Positions 28,973 to 36,983 of a stretch of 64,000 bases of DNA are shown in pieces. Position 1 is the first letter of the stretch. Every line of letters starts with the position of its first letter. This stretch comes from Amycolatopsis tolypomycina (GTDB taxonomy: Bacteria > Actinomycetota > Actinomycetes > Mycobacteriales > Pseudonocardiaceae), in the NCBI RefSeq assembly GCF_900105945.1, contig NZ_FNSO01000003.1, positions 1 through 64,000 of the forward strand, written 5' to 3'. Under the pieces are notes generated by a model. That model made no database searches and was not told the origin of the DNA. It saw only the letters and a list, made by a program, of their open reading frames with translations. A program made the translations under genes and the position numbers.

Positions 28973-29632
28973 ATGGAAAAACGCCCCTCACTGCGGGAGC
29001 GCAAGCAGAAACAGGCTCGTGAGCAGATCGTCGAGGCTGCCTTCGAACTGTTTGCGGAGCGCGGCTTCACCGACGTCACGGTCACGGACATCGCGGAGCG
29101 CGCAGAAGTGGGGCGGACGACGTTCTTCCGGTATTTCGGCGACAAGCAGGAGGTGGTGTTTTCGGACGAACAGAAGCTGTTGAACCAGCTGGCGGAGCGG
29201 CAGCGGGCGTGGCCCGACGAGGCACCACAGAGCCTTCCGGCGGCGCTGGAGCGGGTTCGCGCCCTGGTGCTCGAGGTGTGCGCGGAAGCCGCTGCGGATG
29301 CTGACCACTACGAGCTGCACCAACAACTGGTGGAGCAGAACCCGGAGCTCAAGGACCGCAGCGCGCGCAAGCTGCAGCGGTTCGCCGAGCTGGGCGAGGC
29401 GCTGCTGCAGGAGCGCGGCACGCCCAGGGAGGTCGCGGTACTGGCGGCGCAGCTCGCCGTGGCCTGCTACCAGGCGGGCAGCCGGCTCGCCGGCGCCGAC
29501 GCAGCCGCGCTCGCCCCGGCGGTCGACGTGGCCTTCGGACGGCTCGACGTGCTCCTTGACCCGAGTCCGGCGCACTCGATCACGAACGAGCGCGCACCCC
29601 GGCAGGGGCGGTCTTTGACAACTCCAGAGTGA
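28973..29632 (+). CDS. TetR-family repressor
   Basis: A 219-residue protein with an AcrR-like N-terminal domain: LRERKQKQAREQIVEAAFEL, then TDVTVTDIAERAEVGRTTFF and RYFGDKQEVVF. The C-terminal part is an all-helical ligand domain. ATG 28973 follows GGGGGC. It is divergent from the SDR gene, probably its target, with repeated ACTCGAT boxes between them. Confidence 0.9.
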   Translation: MEKRPSLRERKQKQAREQIVEAAFELFAERGFTDVTVTDIAERAEVGRTTFFRYFGDKQEVVFSDEQKLLNQLAERQRAWPDEAPQSLPAALERVRALVLEVCAEAAADADHYELHQQLVEQNPELKDRSARKLQRFAELGEALLQERGTPREVAVLAAQLAVACYQAGSRLAGADAAALAPAVDVAFGRLDVLLDPSPAHSITNERAPRQGRSLTTPE

Positions 29633-29642
29633 AGCGTGATCC

Positions 29643-29661
29643 CGCGGCCGTTCAGGCCGCG
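29643..29661. terminator. 7-bp hairpin spanning the DUF2334 stop codon
   Basis: CGCGGCC (29643-29649) pairs with GGCCGCG (29655-29661) around GTTCA, between two converging genes. The stop of the minus-strand gene (29652-29654) is in the loop. Confidence 0.6.
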
Positions 29662-30386
29662 ACCGTGCGCAACAGTGAGCGGTACGTGGCGCCGGACGCG
29701 CGGTTCTCCAGGGCGACGTCCACGGCGTCGAGCAGGGCCTGGCGGAGGCCGGGGCGGGTCAGGTCCGCGGCAGCCACCCCCAGCCGGACCAGCCCGCCCC
29801 GGCGGGCCGACCGAGCGGCCGCCAGCACCAGCGCGAAACAGCGCACCGTCTCGGTGCGGTGCGACTGGCTCGTGAACTCCTGGATCCGCGCGCGGCGGAC
29901 TTCACCGGTCACGAGGTCCCGCACCGCGCCGAGGTCCGCGCACAGCCGGAAACCGTGCTCGGCCAGCGCTTGCAGCGTGCCCTGGGAGGCGATCCAGCGC
30001 GGTGGCGCGAAGCCGTCGGCCGACAACCCCGCGTTGTCCAGCGCGGCCTTCGCGGCGATCAGGCGCAGGCGTGCCTCGTGTGCCGGCAGGGTCGCGAACT
30101 CCGCCCGCTTGCCCAGGTACACCGTGCGGTGCGTGGGTGTCACCGTGTGGTCGTAACCGTGCAGCAGCACGGAATCACCGCCGCGGGCGCGGGTGCGCAC
30201 CCACTCCGTCACCGGGCCGTCGCCGGTGCGGGCGGCGTACAGCACCGAGAGCGGCACCTTGCGGCGGTCGAGCTCGGCCGCGAGGTCGGCGCACCGGTGC
30301 AGCGTGCGCGGGGTGATTCCCGACAGCGAAACCAGCAAGCGAGCGTCCACGACCACCATTGGGACGCACGCGGCTAAAGCGCCCAT
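29652..30386 (-). CDS. DUF2334 / polysaccharide-deacetylase-like protein
   Basis: About 244 residues from ATG 30386, or 235 from ATG 30359; neither has a clear ribosome site. The core reads MVVVDARLLVSLSGITPRTL, LHGYDHTVTPTH, LRLIAAKAALDNAGLSADGF and APPRWIASQGTLQALAEHGF. This is the pattern of the DUF2334 family, which shares the NodB/polysaccharide deacetylase fold. The HGYDH motif supplies likely metal ligands. The substrate is unknown. I recall related genes beside purC in other actinobacteria. Confidence 0.7.
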   Translation of the reverse strand: MGALAACVPMVVVDARLLVSLSGITPRTLHRCADLAAELDRRKVPLSVLYAARTGDGPVTEWVRTRARGGDSVLLHGYDHTVTPTHRTVYLGKRAEFATLPAHEARLRLIAAKAALDNAGLSADGFAPPRWIASQGTLQALAEHGFRLCADLGAVRDLVTGEVRRARIQEFTSQSHRTETVRCFALVLAAARSARRGGLVRLGVAAADLTRPGLRQALLDAVDVALENRASGATYRSLLRTVAA

Positions 30387-30426
30387 GAACTGCGCAGAAC
30401 GGGCGGGCGACCGTTCTCGTAAAAGC

Positions 30427-30942
30427 TCAGCCGGCTGCGCGCAGGTGCATGACCGCCACCGCGATCCGGCCGCGGAGGTCCGGGTCGGCGACCTGGCCGT
30501 CGGCGACGTCCGCGCGCGAGACCGGGATCCGCGCGCACGCCTCATCCACGATCTTCGCGCCCGCGTAGGTCAGGACCTTGCGCAAGGAGTCGTGCGCGTC
30601 CCGGCCGCCGGTCGGTGCCGCGACCGAGGAGGCGTTGATCCACGCCACCGGCTTGCCGTACATCTCGCCACCGCCGACCGTCCAGTCGAGGAGGTTCTTG
30701 AAGGAGCCCGGCAGCCCGCCCGCGTACTCCGGCGTGCAGATCAGCACCGCGTCGGCTTCCTTGATCGCGGCGCGCAGGGAAGCTACCTCAGGGTGCAGCG
30801 GGTCGCGGTCGTCATCGGGGTTGAAGTGCGGCAGATCGCCGAGGCCGGTGTACGTCTTGCTCGCGGTGAGGGTCGCGACGGTCCCCAACACCGCCGCATT
30901 GCCCGAGCCGGCTCGGAGGCTGCCGCAGATCAGCAGGATCAC
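30427..30942 (-). CDS. NAD(P)H-dependent FMN reductase
   Basis: A 171-residue flavodoxin-fold reductase. Phosphate-binding loop GSLRAGSGNAAVL near the N-terminus, and the family signature LICTPEYAGGLPGSFKNLLD in the middle. It uses NADPH to reduce FMN or quinones. GTG 30942. The sequence GTGA at its start would form a stop/start overlap with purC if purC ended in its usual frame; as sequenced, purC reads on through it for 131 bases. Confidence 0.9.
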   Translation of the reverse strand: MILLICGSLRAGSGNAAVLGTVATLTASKTYTGLGDLPHFNPDDDRDPLHPEVASLRAAIKEADAVLICTPEYAGGLPGSFKNLLDWTVGGGEMYGKPVAWINASSVAAPTGGRDAHDSLRKVLTYAGAKIVDEACARIPVSRADVADGQVADPDLRGRIAVAVMHLRAAG

Positions 30943-31816
30943 GAGGCCAGTCTGCCAGCGAAAGCCCGGTGATGCGGTGGTACGCCTCGATGTACCGGTC
31001 GCGCGTGGCCGTCACCACTTCGGGTGGCAACGGCGGCAGCGGCGACACACAGTCCCACCCGGAGGCCGGGTCGACCAGCCAGTCCCGCACGTGCTGCTTG
31101 TCGAACGACGGCTGCGGGACGCCGGGCTGGTGGCCGTCGGCGAGCCAGTAGCGGGCCGAATCCGGGGTGAGCAGCTCGTCCGCCAGCACGAGCCCGCCGC
31201 CGGCGCCGATGCCGAATTCGAATTTCGTGTCGGCCAGCAGCAGGCCCTGCTCCGCGGCGCGCGCGGCGCCCCGGCGGTACAGCTCCAGCGACGCCTCCCG
31301 GACCTCCTCGGCGAGCGCGCGGCCGAGCACCGAGACGCACGTGTCGAAGTCGATGTTCTCGTCCTTCTCGCCGGGACGCGCCTTCGTGGACGGCGTGAAG
31401 ATCGGCTCGGGCAGCCGCGCCGACTCGGCCAGCCCGGCCGGCAGCGACAGCCCGCACACCTGCCCGGACCGGCGGTAGTCCGCGTACCCGCGGCCGGTGA
31501 GGTAGCCGCGGACGACCGCCTCCACCGGCAGCATGTCGAGCCGCTCGACCAGCAGCGCCCGGCCGCGGACGGTCTCCGGGATCAACGGCCCCTCGCAGGC
31601 CACGAGGTGGTTCGGCAGGACGTCGGCGAGCTCGCGGAACCAGAACACGCTCATCGCGGTGAGCACGCGGCCCTTGCCGGGGACCGAGGTGGGGAAGACG
31701 CGTTCGAAGGCGGAGATGCGGTCGGAGGCGACGACCAGCAGGCGGTCGTCGCCCACGGCGAACAGGTCGCGGACCTTGCCCGTGGCGAGCCGCTCGGGGA
31801 TGGGGAGGGGTGTCAC
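30812..31816 (-). CDS. purC: SAICAR synthetase with an anomalous C-terminal extension
   Basis: PurC joins CAIR and aspartate with ATP to form SAICAR. The canonical enzyme is complete, from TPLPIPERLATGKVRDLF through ILFTP-like and ENIDFDTCVSVLG, FEFGIGAGGGLVLADEL, to YIEAYHRITGLSLADWP. The family normally stops there. As sequenced the frame continues about 41 residues (RDPADLRQPPSRLG...) inside the downstream reductase gene in another frame. A single missing base near 30942-30947 would restore a stop at 30939, overlapping the reductase GTG as GTGA and giving 293 residues. The GTG at 31816 has AGGG upstream; a GTG at 31837 is also possible. Confidence 0.92.
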   Translation of the reverse strand: MTPLPIPERLATGKVRDLFAVGDDRLLVVASDRISAFERVFPTSVPGKGRVLTAMSVFWFRELADVLPNHLVACEGPLIPETVRGRALLVERLDMLPVEAVVRGYLTGRGYADYRRSGQVCGLSLPAGLAESARLPEPIFTPSTKARPGEKDENIDFDTCVSVLGRALAEEVREASLELYRRGAARAAEQGLLLADTKFEFGIGAGGGLVLADELLTPDSARYWLADGHQPGVPQPSFDKQHVRDWLVDPASGWDCVSPLPPLPPEVVTATRDRYIEAYHRITGLSLADWPRDPADLRQPPSRLGQCGGVGDRRDPHREQDVHRPRRSAALQPR

Positions 31817-31863
31817 GCGCTGAACCCTAACGGGCACCCTCCGCCACCATGGATGATGCTGGC

Positions 31864-32670
31864 ATGGCGTACGACTGGATCTCGGTGACCACCGACTACG
31901 GCCTGCGCGACGGCTTCGTGGCGGCCTGCCACGGCGTGATCGCGCGGCTGGCGCCCGCGGTGCGAGTGATCGACGTGACCCACGAAGTGCCGGCCCAGGA
32001 CATCCGGCACGGGGCGATGGCGCTGGCCCAGACGGTCCCCTACCTGCCGGAATCGGTGCACGTCGCCGTGGTCGACCCCGGGGTGGGCACAGCCCGGCTC
32101 GGCGTGGTCGTCGTCGCGGACGACGGGCTGCTGGTCGGGCCGGACAACGGCCTCCTGCTGCCCGCCGCGCAGGCGCTGGGCGGGGTCCGGGCGGCCTACG
32201 AGCTGGCCGAGCCGTCGCTGCGGCTGCCGGCGACGTCGGCGACGTTCCACGGGCGGGACGTCTTCGCGCCCGCGGCCGCGCACCTGGCGCTGGGGGTTGC
32301 GCCGTCGGACTTCGGCGACCCGGTGGACGGCCTGGTCGCGATGCCGGAGCCGTTCGTCGCCGCCTTCCCCGGCAAGCTCGTTTCGGAAGTGCTGACGGTC
32401 GACCACTTCGGCAACGTCCAGCTGGCGGCGACCCCGGCGGACCTCGAGCTCTCCGGCCTGTCCGGCGCGGTTTCCGTGCACAGCGAGCGCGTGGCGGTGA
32501 CCACCGTGCTCGGGCGCACCTTCGCCGACGTGCCTGCCGGCTCGCCGGTGCTCTACACCGATTCGGCGGGGCGCCTCGCCGTCGCCGTGAACGGCGGCTC
32601 GGCGGCCGCCGTGCTCGGGCTCGGGCCGGCCCAGGAGTGCACGATCACCTCGTCGCCGACGGCGACCTGA
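31864..32670 (+). CDS. SAM hydroxide adenosyltransferase (DUF62 family)
   Basis: A protein of about 268 residues of the DUF62 family, related to the SAM-dependent fluorinase and chlorinase but hydrolysing SAM to adenosine and methionine. Landmarks: ISVTTDYGLRDGFVAACHGV, DVTHEVPAQDIRHGA, VVDPGVGTARLGVVV, LVGPDNGLLLPA, FHGRDVFAPAAAHLA and VDHFGNVQL. ATG 31864 starts the conserved fold; ATG 31849 five codons upstream is possible. Its last 118 bases overlap the MOSC gene on the other strand. Confidence 0.88.
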   Translation: MAYDWISVTTDYGLRDGFVAACHGVIARLAPAVRVIDVTHEVPAQDIRHGAMALAQTVPYLPESVHVAVVDPGVGTARLGVVVVADDGLLVGPDNGLLLPAAQALGGVRAAYELAEPSLRLPATSATFHGRDVFAPAAAHLALGVAPSDFGDPVDGLVAMPEPFVAAFPGKLVSEVLTVDHFGNVQLAATPADLELSGLSGAVSVHSERVAVTTVLGRTFADVPAGSPVLYTDSAGRLAVAVNGGSAAAVLGLGPAQECTITSSPTAT

Positions 32671-33434
32671 CCCGGCCGCAGCACCGCGGCCTTCATGCCG
32701 AAGACGACGCCGCCGCCCGGGTCACGCCGGTACGTCGCGAGGGTGCGGATCGGCTCGGGACCGGCCTTGGCGCCGGTCTCCTGGTCGACCATCGGGACGG
32801 TGCAGCGGACGCACCTCTCGGCGTAGCCCAGCTTCGCGGTGCCCACTTCCAGCTCCCGGGCTTCGTCCTCGCGGTGGGGCTCGGCCCAGCCGGAGATGAC
32901 GATGTTGGGGCGAAAGCGGTCCATCGGAACGGGTTCGCCCTGGGCGGCCGCGATCCGCTCGTTCAAACTGTCCAAAGAGGACTCGGAGGCGAGCAGCAGG
33001 GCGTGCGCGTCGCCGAACGCGGCCTGGCCCGGGAACTCGCCGCCGCTGACGCGGTCGTGGTCGGGCGTGACGCCGATCAGTTCGGCGGGCCGCCCGAGCA
33101 GGTCCGAGAACCATTCGTCGGCGCGGGGATCCTGCCGGACGCCTTCGCCGTGCCAGGTGAGCATCGACACCGGGCGGCGGGGGCCGTCGCGCCGGATGGC
33201 GATGACGACGTCTTCGCGGCCGGGGGCGGACAGGGCGAGCCGGTCGCCGAGCACCCGCGGGCGAACGGTCGCCATGATCGGGTGCGGGCGCTGGGTGAGG
33301 ATGTCGCCGTCCGGCGTGATGACCTGGAAGACCCGGTCGTGCGCGAGCCCGGTTTCCGTCACCTCGGCGGACGGGACGTCGATCCCCGCGCAGGATTTCA
33401 CCGGGTAGTAGGTCAGCCGAGCGATTCTCGCCAT
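32553..33434 (-). CDS. MOSC domain protein (mARC-like)
   Basis: A 293-residue protein. An N-terminal beta-barrel domain (LTYYPVKSCAGIDVPSAEVT, HDRVFQVITPDGDILTQRPH) is followed by a MOSC domain with the conserved Cys pair in ERCVRCTVPMVDQETG. MOSC proteins bind molybdenum cofactor, and mARC/YcbX members reduce N-hydroxylated compounds. ATG 33434. The 3' end overlaps the convergent DUF62 gene by 118 bases; the overlapping tail (AGPSPSTAAAEPPFTATARR) is low-complexity and probably not part of the fold. Confidence 0.88.
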   Translation of the reverse strand: MARIARLTYYPVKSCAGIDVPSAEVTETGLAHDRVFQVITPDGDILTQRPHPIMATVRPRVLGDRLALSAPGREDVVIAIRRDGPRRPVSMLTWHGEGVRQDPRADEWFSDLLGRPAELIGVTPDHDRVSGGEFPGQAAFGDAHALLLASESSLDSLNERIAAAQGEPVPMDRFRPNIVISGWAEPHREDEARELEVGTAKLGYAERCVRCTVPMVDQETGAKAGPEPIRTLATYRRDPGGGVVFGMKAAVLRPGQVAVGDEVIVHSWAGPSPSTAAAEPPFTATARRPAESV

Positions 33435-33444
33435 CTTCGCAGGC

Positions 33445-33900
33445 TACCCGGGACGTGGCGGGCGAAGCGTCCGCTTTTCTGCGCACCGCGTCGAGGTAGG
33501 CCCGGTCGGCGGCGAAGCGGGCCGCCACCTCGGGGCCCGTGGCCTCGAGCCGGTCGAGGGCCGCCGGGTAGGCGGTCTCCTGACCCGGGCGCCGGGGTCG
33601 AGGAGGGGATCAGGACGTCGGAGCATGTCGCCGGCGAGCACGACGGCGGCGTGGCCGACGGCGTGCGCGTCGTGCTCGATGAGCTCGGCCGGCAAGCCGC
33701 CGCCGTCCGCGGGCAGCGGGGTGAGGAGGCCGACCAGGTCGAGCGGGATGCCGGACGCGCTCTCCGCCGCCATCGCCTGCGCTCGTTCGCGGGCTTCGGC
33801 GGCCGCCCGGGCGCCGGCGGCGGTGGCGTACCGCGGGACGCAGGACGAGCCCGGTTTCCCCGCGCACACCGTGGTGTTGCTCCAGACCCACTCGCTCTGC
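33445..33900 (-). pseudogene. Degraded MBL-fold hydrolase remnant
   Basis: No intact gene fits this 490-base gap. In one frame the minus strand reads ATAAGARAAAEARERAQAMA, then GIPLDLVGLLTPLPADGGGL, then IEHDAHAVGHAAVVLAGDML and LLDP, like the middle of an actinobacterial MBL-fold hydrolase. After a shift near 33590, QETAYPAALDRLEATGPEVA and RFAADRAYLDAVRRKAD follow, like its C-terminus. The segment with the usual PGHG metal ligand is missing, and the N-terminal HxHxDH part is not found. I read it as a decayed gene with an internal deletion; confidence is limited because it rests on motif memory. Confidence 0.4.
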
Positions 33901-33922
33901 CGGACCCAGACGCTCCGAATAC

Positions 33923-34663
33923 TCAGAGCACCTGGGACAGGAACCGCTGCAGGCGCGGGCTCTCGGGCTCGTCGAAGAGCTGCGCCGGCGGCCCCTGCTC
34001 GACGATGCGGCCCGCGTCCATGAACGCCACCTCGTCGGCGACGCTGCGGGCGAAACCCATCTCGTGCGTCACCACGATCAGGGTGAGTCCCCGCGAGGCC
34101 AGGCCCGCCATCAGGTTCAGCACGCCCTTGACCAGCTCCGGGTCGAGCGCGCTGGTGGCCTCGTCGAAGAGCATCACCTCGGGGTCCATCGCCAGTGCCC
34201 GCGCGATCGCGACGCGCTGCTGCTGCCCGCCGGACAGCGCGCTCGGCCGGTACGGTGCCTTGTCCGCGAGACCGACCTCCGCCAGGCGGGCGCGGGCGAT
34301 CGCCGACGCCTCCTCCTTGCTCAGCTTCTTCACGCTGCGCAGGGGCAGCACGATGTTGTCCAGCACGCTCCGGTGGCCGAAGAGGTTGAAGTGCTGGAAC
34401 ACCATGCCGACGCGCTGGCGCAGCGCGTCGGGGTCGGACCTGATCACCGATTCGCCGTCGAGCAGCAGGTCGCCGGAATCGGGCTCCTGCAGCCGGTTCA
34501 CGCAGCGCAGGAGCGTCGACTTGCCGGAGCCGGACGGGCCGATGATGCACGTCGTCTTGCCGCTCTCCACGCGGAGGTCGACTCCGCGCAGGACTTCGAG
34601 CGTGCCGAAGCTGACGTGGATGTCCCGCAGCTCCACACTGGACGAACGCACCGCCGTCGTCAC
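33923..34663 (-). CDS. Polar amino acid ABC transporter, ATPase
   Basis: A 246-residue ATPase. Walker A IIGPSGSGKSTLLR, Q-loop VFQHFNLFGHRSV, signature ALSGGQQQRVAIARAL, Walker B EVMLFDEATSALD and H-loop VTHEMGF are all intact. It energises the permease and binding proteins encoded just upstream. GTG 34663 overlaps the permease stop as GTGA. The form (HMSGS/PAAT type, GlnQ-like) indicates uptake of a polar amino acid. Confidence 0.95.
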   Translation of the reverse strand: MTTAVRSSSVELRDIHVSFGTLEVLRGVDLRVESGKTTCIIGPSGSGKSTLLRCVNRLQEPDSGDLLLDGESVIRSDPDALRQRVGMVFQHFNLFGHRSVLDNIVLPLRSVKKLSKEEASAIARARLAEVGLADKAPYRPSALSGGQQQRVAIARALAMDPEVMLFDEATSALDPELVKGVLNLMAGLASRGLTLIVVTHEMGFARSVADEVAFMDAGRIVEQGPPAQLFDEPESPRLQRFLSQVL

Positions 34664-35424
34664 GAGGGGACCTTTCCGCTGGCGACCAGGTCCAGCTCGT
34701 CTCCGTCGCCCGGGTCGTCGGCGCGCACCTTGCGGCCGGTCCGGAGCTTCTTGTCGATGTAGTTGACCAGGTGGGTCAGCGGCACGGTGATGACCAGGAA
34801 GAACACGCCCGCGGCGACCAGCGGCGACAGGTTGCCCGTGTTGGCCGCGAGGTCCTGGCCGATCCGGAACAGCTCGCGCTGGCCGGACAGCAGCCCGAGC
34901 ACGTAGACGAGGCTGGAGTCCTTGACCAGCGCGATGAACTGGTTCACCAGCGCCGGCAGCACCCGCCGGACGCCCTGCGGGATGATCACCAGCAGCATCG
35001 ACTTGGTGTAGCTCATCCCGAGCGCGCGGCTGGCCTCCAGCTGGCCCTTGTCGACGCTCTGGATGCCGGACCGGAAGATCTCGCCGATGTAGGCGGCGGC
35101 GATCAGGGACAGGGCGAGGATGCCCATCGGGTACGGGTTCGTGCCGACGACGTCCCGGGCGAGCGTGCCGAGCCCTTGGCCGATCAGCAGGATCGTCAGG
35201 ATGGCGGGCAGGCCGCGGAAGATGTCGGTGTAGACCCGCGCGGGCCAGCGCAGCCACCACTTGGTGGACAGGCCCATCACCGCGAGGACCATGCCGACCA
35301 CGGTGCCGATCAGCGCCGAGGACACCGACAGGATCAGCGTGTTCAGCAGGCCGGTCTTGAGCAGGTCGGGCAGGACCTGGGAGATGTAGTCCCAGTCGAG
35401 GAACGTGTTGACGAAATCGTCCAT
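34660..35424 (-). CDS. Polar amino acid ABC transporter, permease
   Basis: A 254-residue inner-membrane permease with five to six helices. The N-terminal GLLNTLILSVSSALIGTVVG and the EAA loop (EASRALGMSYTKSMLLVIIP) are diagnostic of the His/Glu/Gln permease family. Only one permease is encoded, so it must form a homodimer. A C-terminal charged tail of about 30 residues is cytoplasmic. Four-base overlap with the ATPase gene; 6 bases after the third binding protein. Confidence 0.95.
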   Translation of the reverse strand: MDDFVNTFLDWDYISQVLPDLLKTGLLNTLILSVSSALIGTVVGMVLAVMGLSTKWWLRWPARVYTDIFRGLPAILTILLIGQGLGTLARDVVGTNPYPMGILALSLIAAAYIGEIFRSGIQSVDKGQLEASRALGMSYTKSMLLVIIPQGVRRVLPALVNQFIALVKDSSLVYVLGLLSGQRELFRIGQDLAANTGNLSPLVAAGVFFLVITVPLTHLVNYIDKKLRTGRKVRADDPGDGDELDLVASGKVPS

Positions 35425-35430
35425 TGTGGA

Positions 35431-36210
35431 CTACTGCCCCGGCTTGAACTCGGCGGGCACGGGCGCGGTGGGCTCGAACTGGTCGTGCACCTTGACCCAG
35501 GTGCCATCCGCGATGACCTTCTTGAGGCCGTCGTTGATCTTGTTGATCAGGTCCGTGTTGCCCTTCTTGAAGGCGAACCCGTGCGGGATGGTCGTGGTGA
35601 TCGCCTTGGTCACCTTGAGCTTCGCGTCCGGGTTGTTCTTGGCGTAGTCCTCGGCGGTCGCCTGGTCGAACACGGCGCCGTCGATCGCGCCGGTCTTGAG
35701 GGCGTTGAGGGCCGCGGCGTCGTTGGGGAACCGGACGGCCTGCGCGGTGGGCGCGTTCGAGCCGAGCCAGGTGTCCGAGACCGTGCCCTGGACGACGCCG
35801 ATGCGCTTGCCGGCCAACGATTTCTCGTCGGTGATGCCGGCGGTTTCCTTGGCCTCGATGCCGAGGGCCTGGTAGTTGTACGGCGCCGAGAAGTCGACGG
35901 TCTTCTTGCGGGCGTCGGTCTGGGAGATCGCCGAGCTGCCGATGTCGAAGGTGCCGTTCGCGACCTGGCCGAGCAGCGCCGAAAACTCCGTCGCGGCGAA
36001 CTCGAGCTTGAGGCCTTCCTTGGCCGCGATGGCCTTGAGGAGCTCGTTGTCGAAGCCGGTGTAGTTGCCGTTCTCCTGGTAGGCGTTCGGCTTCGAGTCG
36101 CTGAGCGTGCCGACGCGCAGGGCCTTCTCGCCGCCGCTGTCCGAGCCGCCGCACGCCGTGAGGGCGGCCAGCAGGGTCGCGGTGAGCGCCGTGACCAGTG
36201 TTTTCTTCAT
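35431..36210 (-). CDS. Amino acid ABC transporter substrate-binding lipoprotein, third in the operon
   Basis: A 259-residue SBP family 3 protein. The signal peptide ends in a lipobox (LLAALTACGG), so it is a membrane-anchored lipoprotein. The binding fold begins KALRVGTLSDSKPNAYQENG and contains TGFDNELLKAIAAKEGLKLE and FDIGSSAISQTDARKKTVDF. It is a close paralogue of the two genes upstream. Followed at once by the permease gene. Confidence 0.93.
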   Translation of the reverse strand: MKKTLVTALTATLLAALTACGGSDSGGEKALRVGTLSDSKPNAYQENGNYTGFDNELLKAIAAKEGLKLEFAATEFSALLGQVANGTFDIGSSAISQTDARKKTVDFSAPYNYQALGIEAKETAGITDEKSLAGKRIGVVQGTVSDTWLGSNAPTAQAVRFPNDAAALNALKTGAIDGAVFDQATAEDYAKNNPDAKLKVTKAITTTIPHGFAFKKGNTDLINKINDGLKKVIADGTWVKVHDQFEPTAPVPAEFKPGQ

Positions 36211-36217
36211 GCTTCTC

Positions 36218-36982
36218 CTAACCCTGGAACCCGGCCGGCACCGGAGCGGTCGGCAGGAACTGCTGGTGCAGCTTAAGCCAGGTTCCGTCGGCGATCACCT
36301 GCTTGAGCCCGTCGTTGATCTTGCCCAGCAGCTCGGCGTTGCCCTTCTTCACCGCGAAACCGTGCGGCACGTCGGTGACGAAGCTCTTCACGACGACCAG
36401 CTTGGCGTCCGGGTTGTCGGTGACGTTCTTCTCGGCAATGGACTGGTCCAGGATGTACGCGTCGACCGCGCCGCTCTTCAACGCGGTCAGCGCGGCGGCG
36501 TAGTCGGGGAAGCGCACGGCCTGGGCGTCCGGCACCGTGCTGGTCAGCCAGTGATCGCCGACGGTCGCCTGGATGACGGCGACGCGCTTGCCTGCCAGGC
36601 CCTTCTCGTCGGTGACCGGCGTGCCCTGCTTGGCCTGGATGCTCATCGTCTCGAAGTCGTAGGCCGCGGAGAAGTCGACCGTCTTCTTGCGCTCGTCGGT
36701 CTGCGCGATCGCCGAGCTGGCGATGTCGTAGCGGCCCGACGCCACCTGCCCGAGCAGCGCGGAGAAGTCGGTGGCGGCGAACTCCAGCTTCAGGTTCTGC
36801 TTGGCCGCGATGGCCTTGAGGAGCTCGTTGTCGAAGCCGGTGTAGTTGCCGCCGGAGAGGTAGATGTTCGGCGGCGCGTCGCTCAGCGTGCCCACGCGCA
36901 GGGTCGAGGAAGCGCTGTCCGACCCGCCGCAGGCGGTGAGCGTGAGGGCCGCGGCCAGTACGGTGACGATCAGCTTCTTCAT
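36218..36982 (-). CDS. Amino acid ABC transporter substrate-binding lipoprotein, second in the operon
   Basis: A 254-residue SBP family 3 lipoprotein; lipobox ALTLTACGG. Shares TGFDNELLKAIAAKQNLKLE and SSAIAQTDERKKTVDF with its neighbours but differs across the ligand cleft (TVGDHWLTSTVPDAQAVRFP). ATG 36982 is one base after the stop of the first binding protein (TGACATG). Different cleft residues suggest that the three paralogues deliver different ligands to one channel. Confidence 0.93.
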   Translation of the reverse strand: MKKLIVTVLAAALTLTACGGSDSASSTLRVGTLSDAPPNIYLSGGNYTGFDNELLKAIAAKQNLKLEFAATDFSALLGQVASGRYDIASSAIAQTDERKKTVDFSAAYDFETMSIQAKQGTPVTDEKGLAGKRVAVIQATVGDHWLTSTVPDAQAVRFPDYAAALTALKSGAVDAYILDQSIAEKNVTDNPDAKLVVVKSFVTDVPHGFAVKKGNAELLGKINDGLKQVIADGTWLKLHQQFLPTAPVPAGFQG

Positions 36983-36983
36983 G

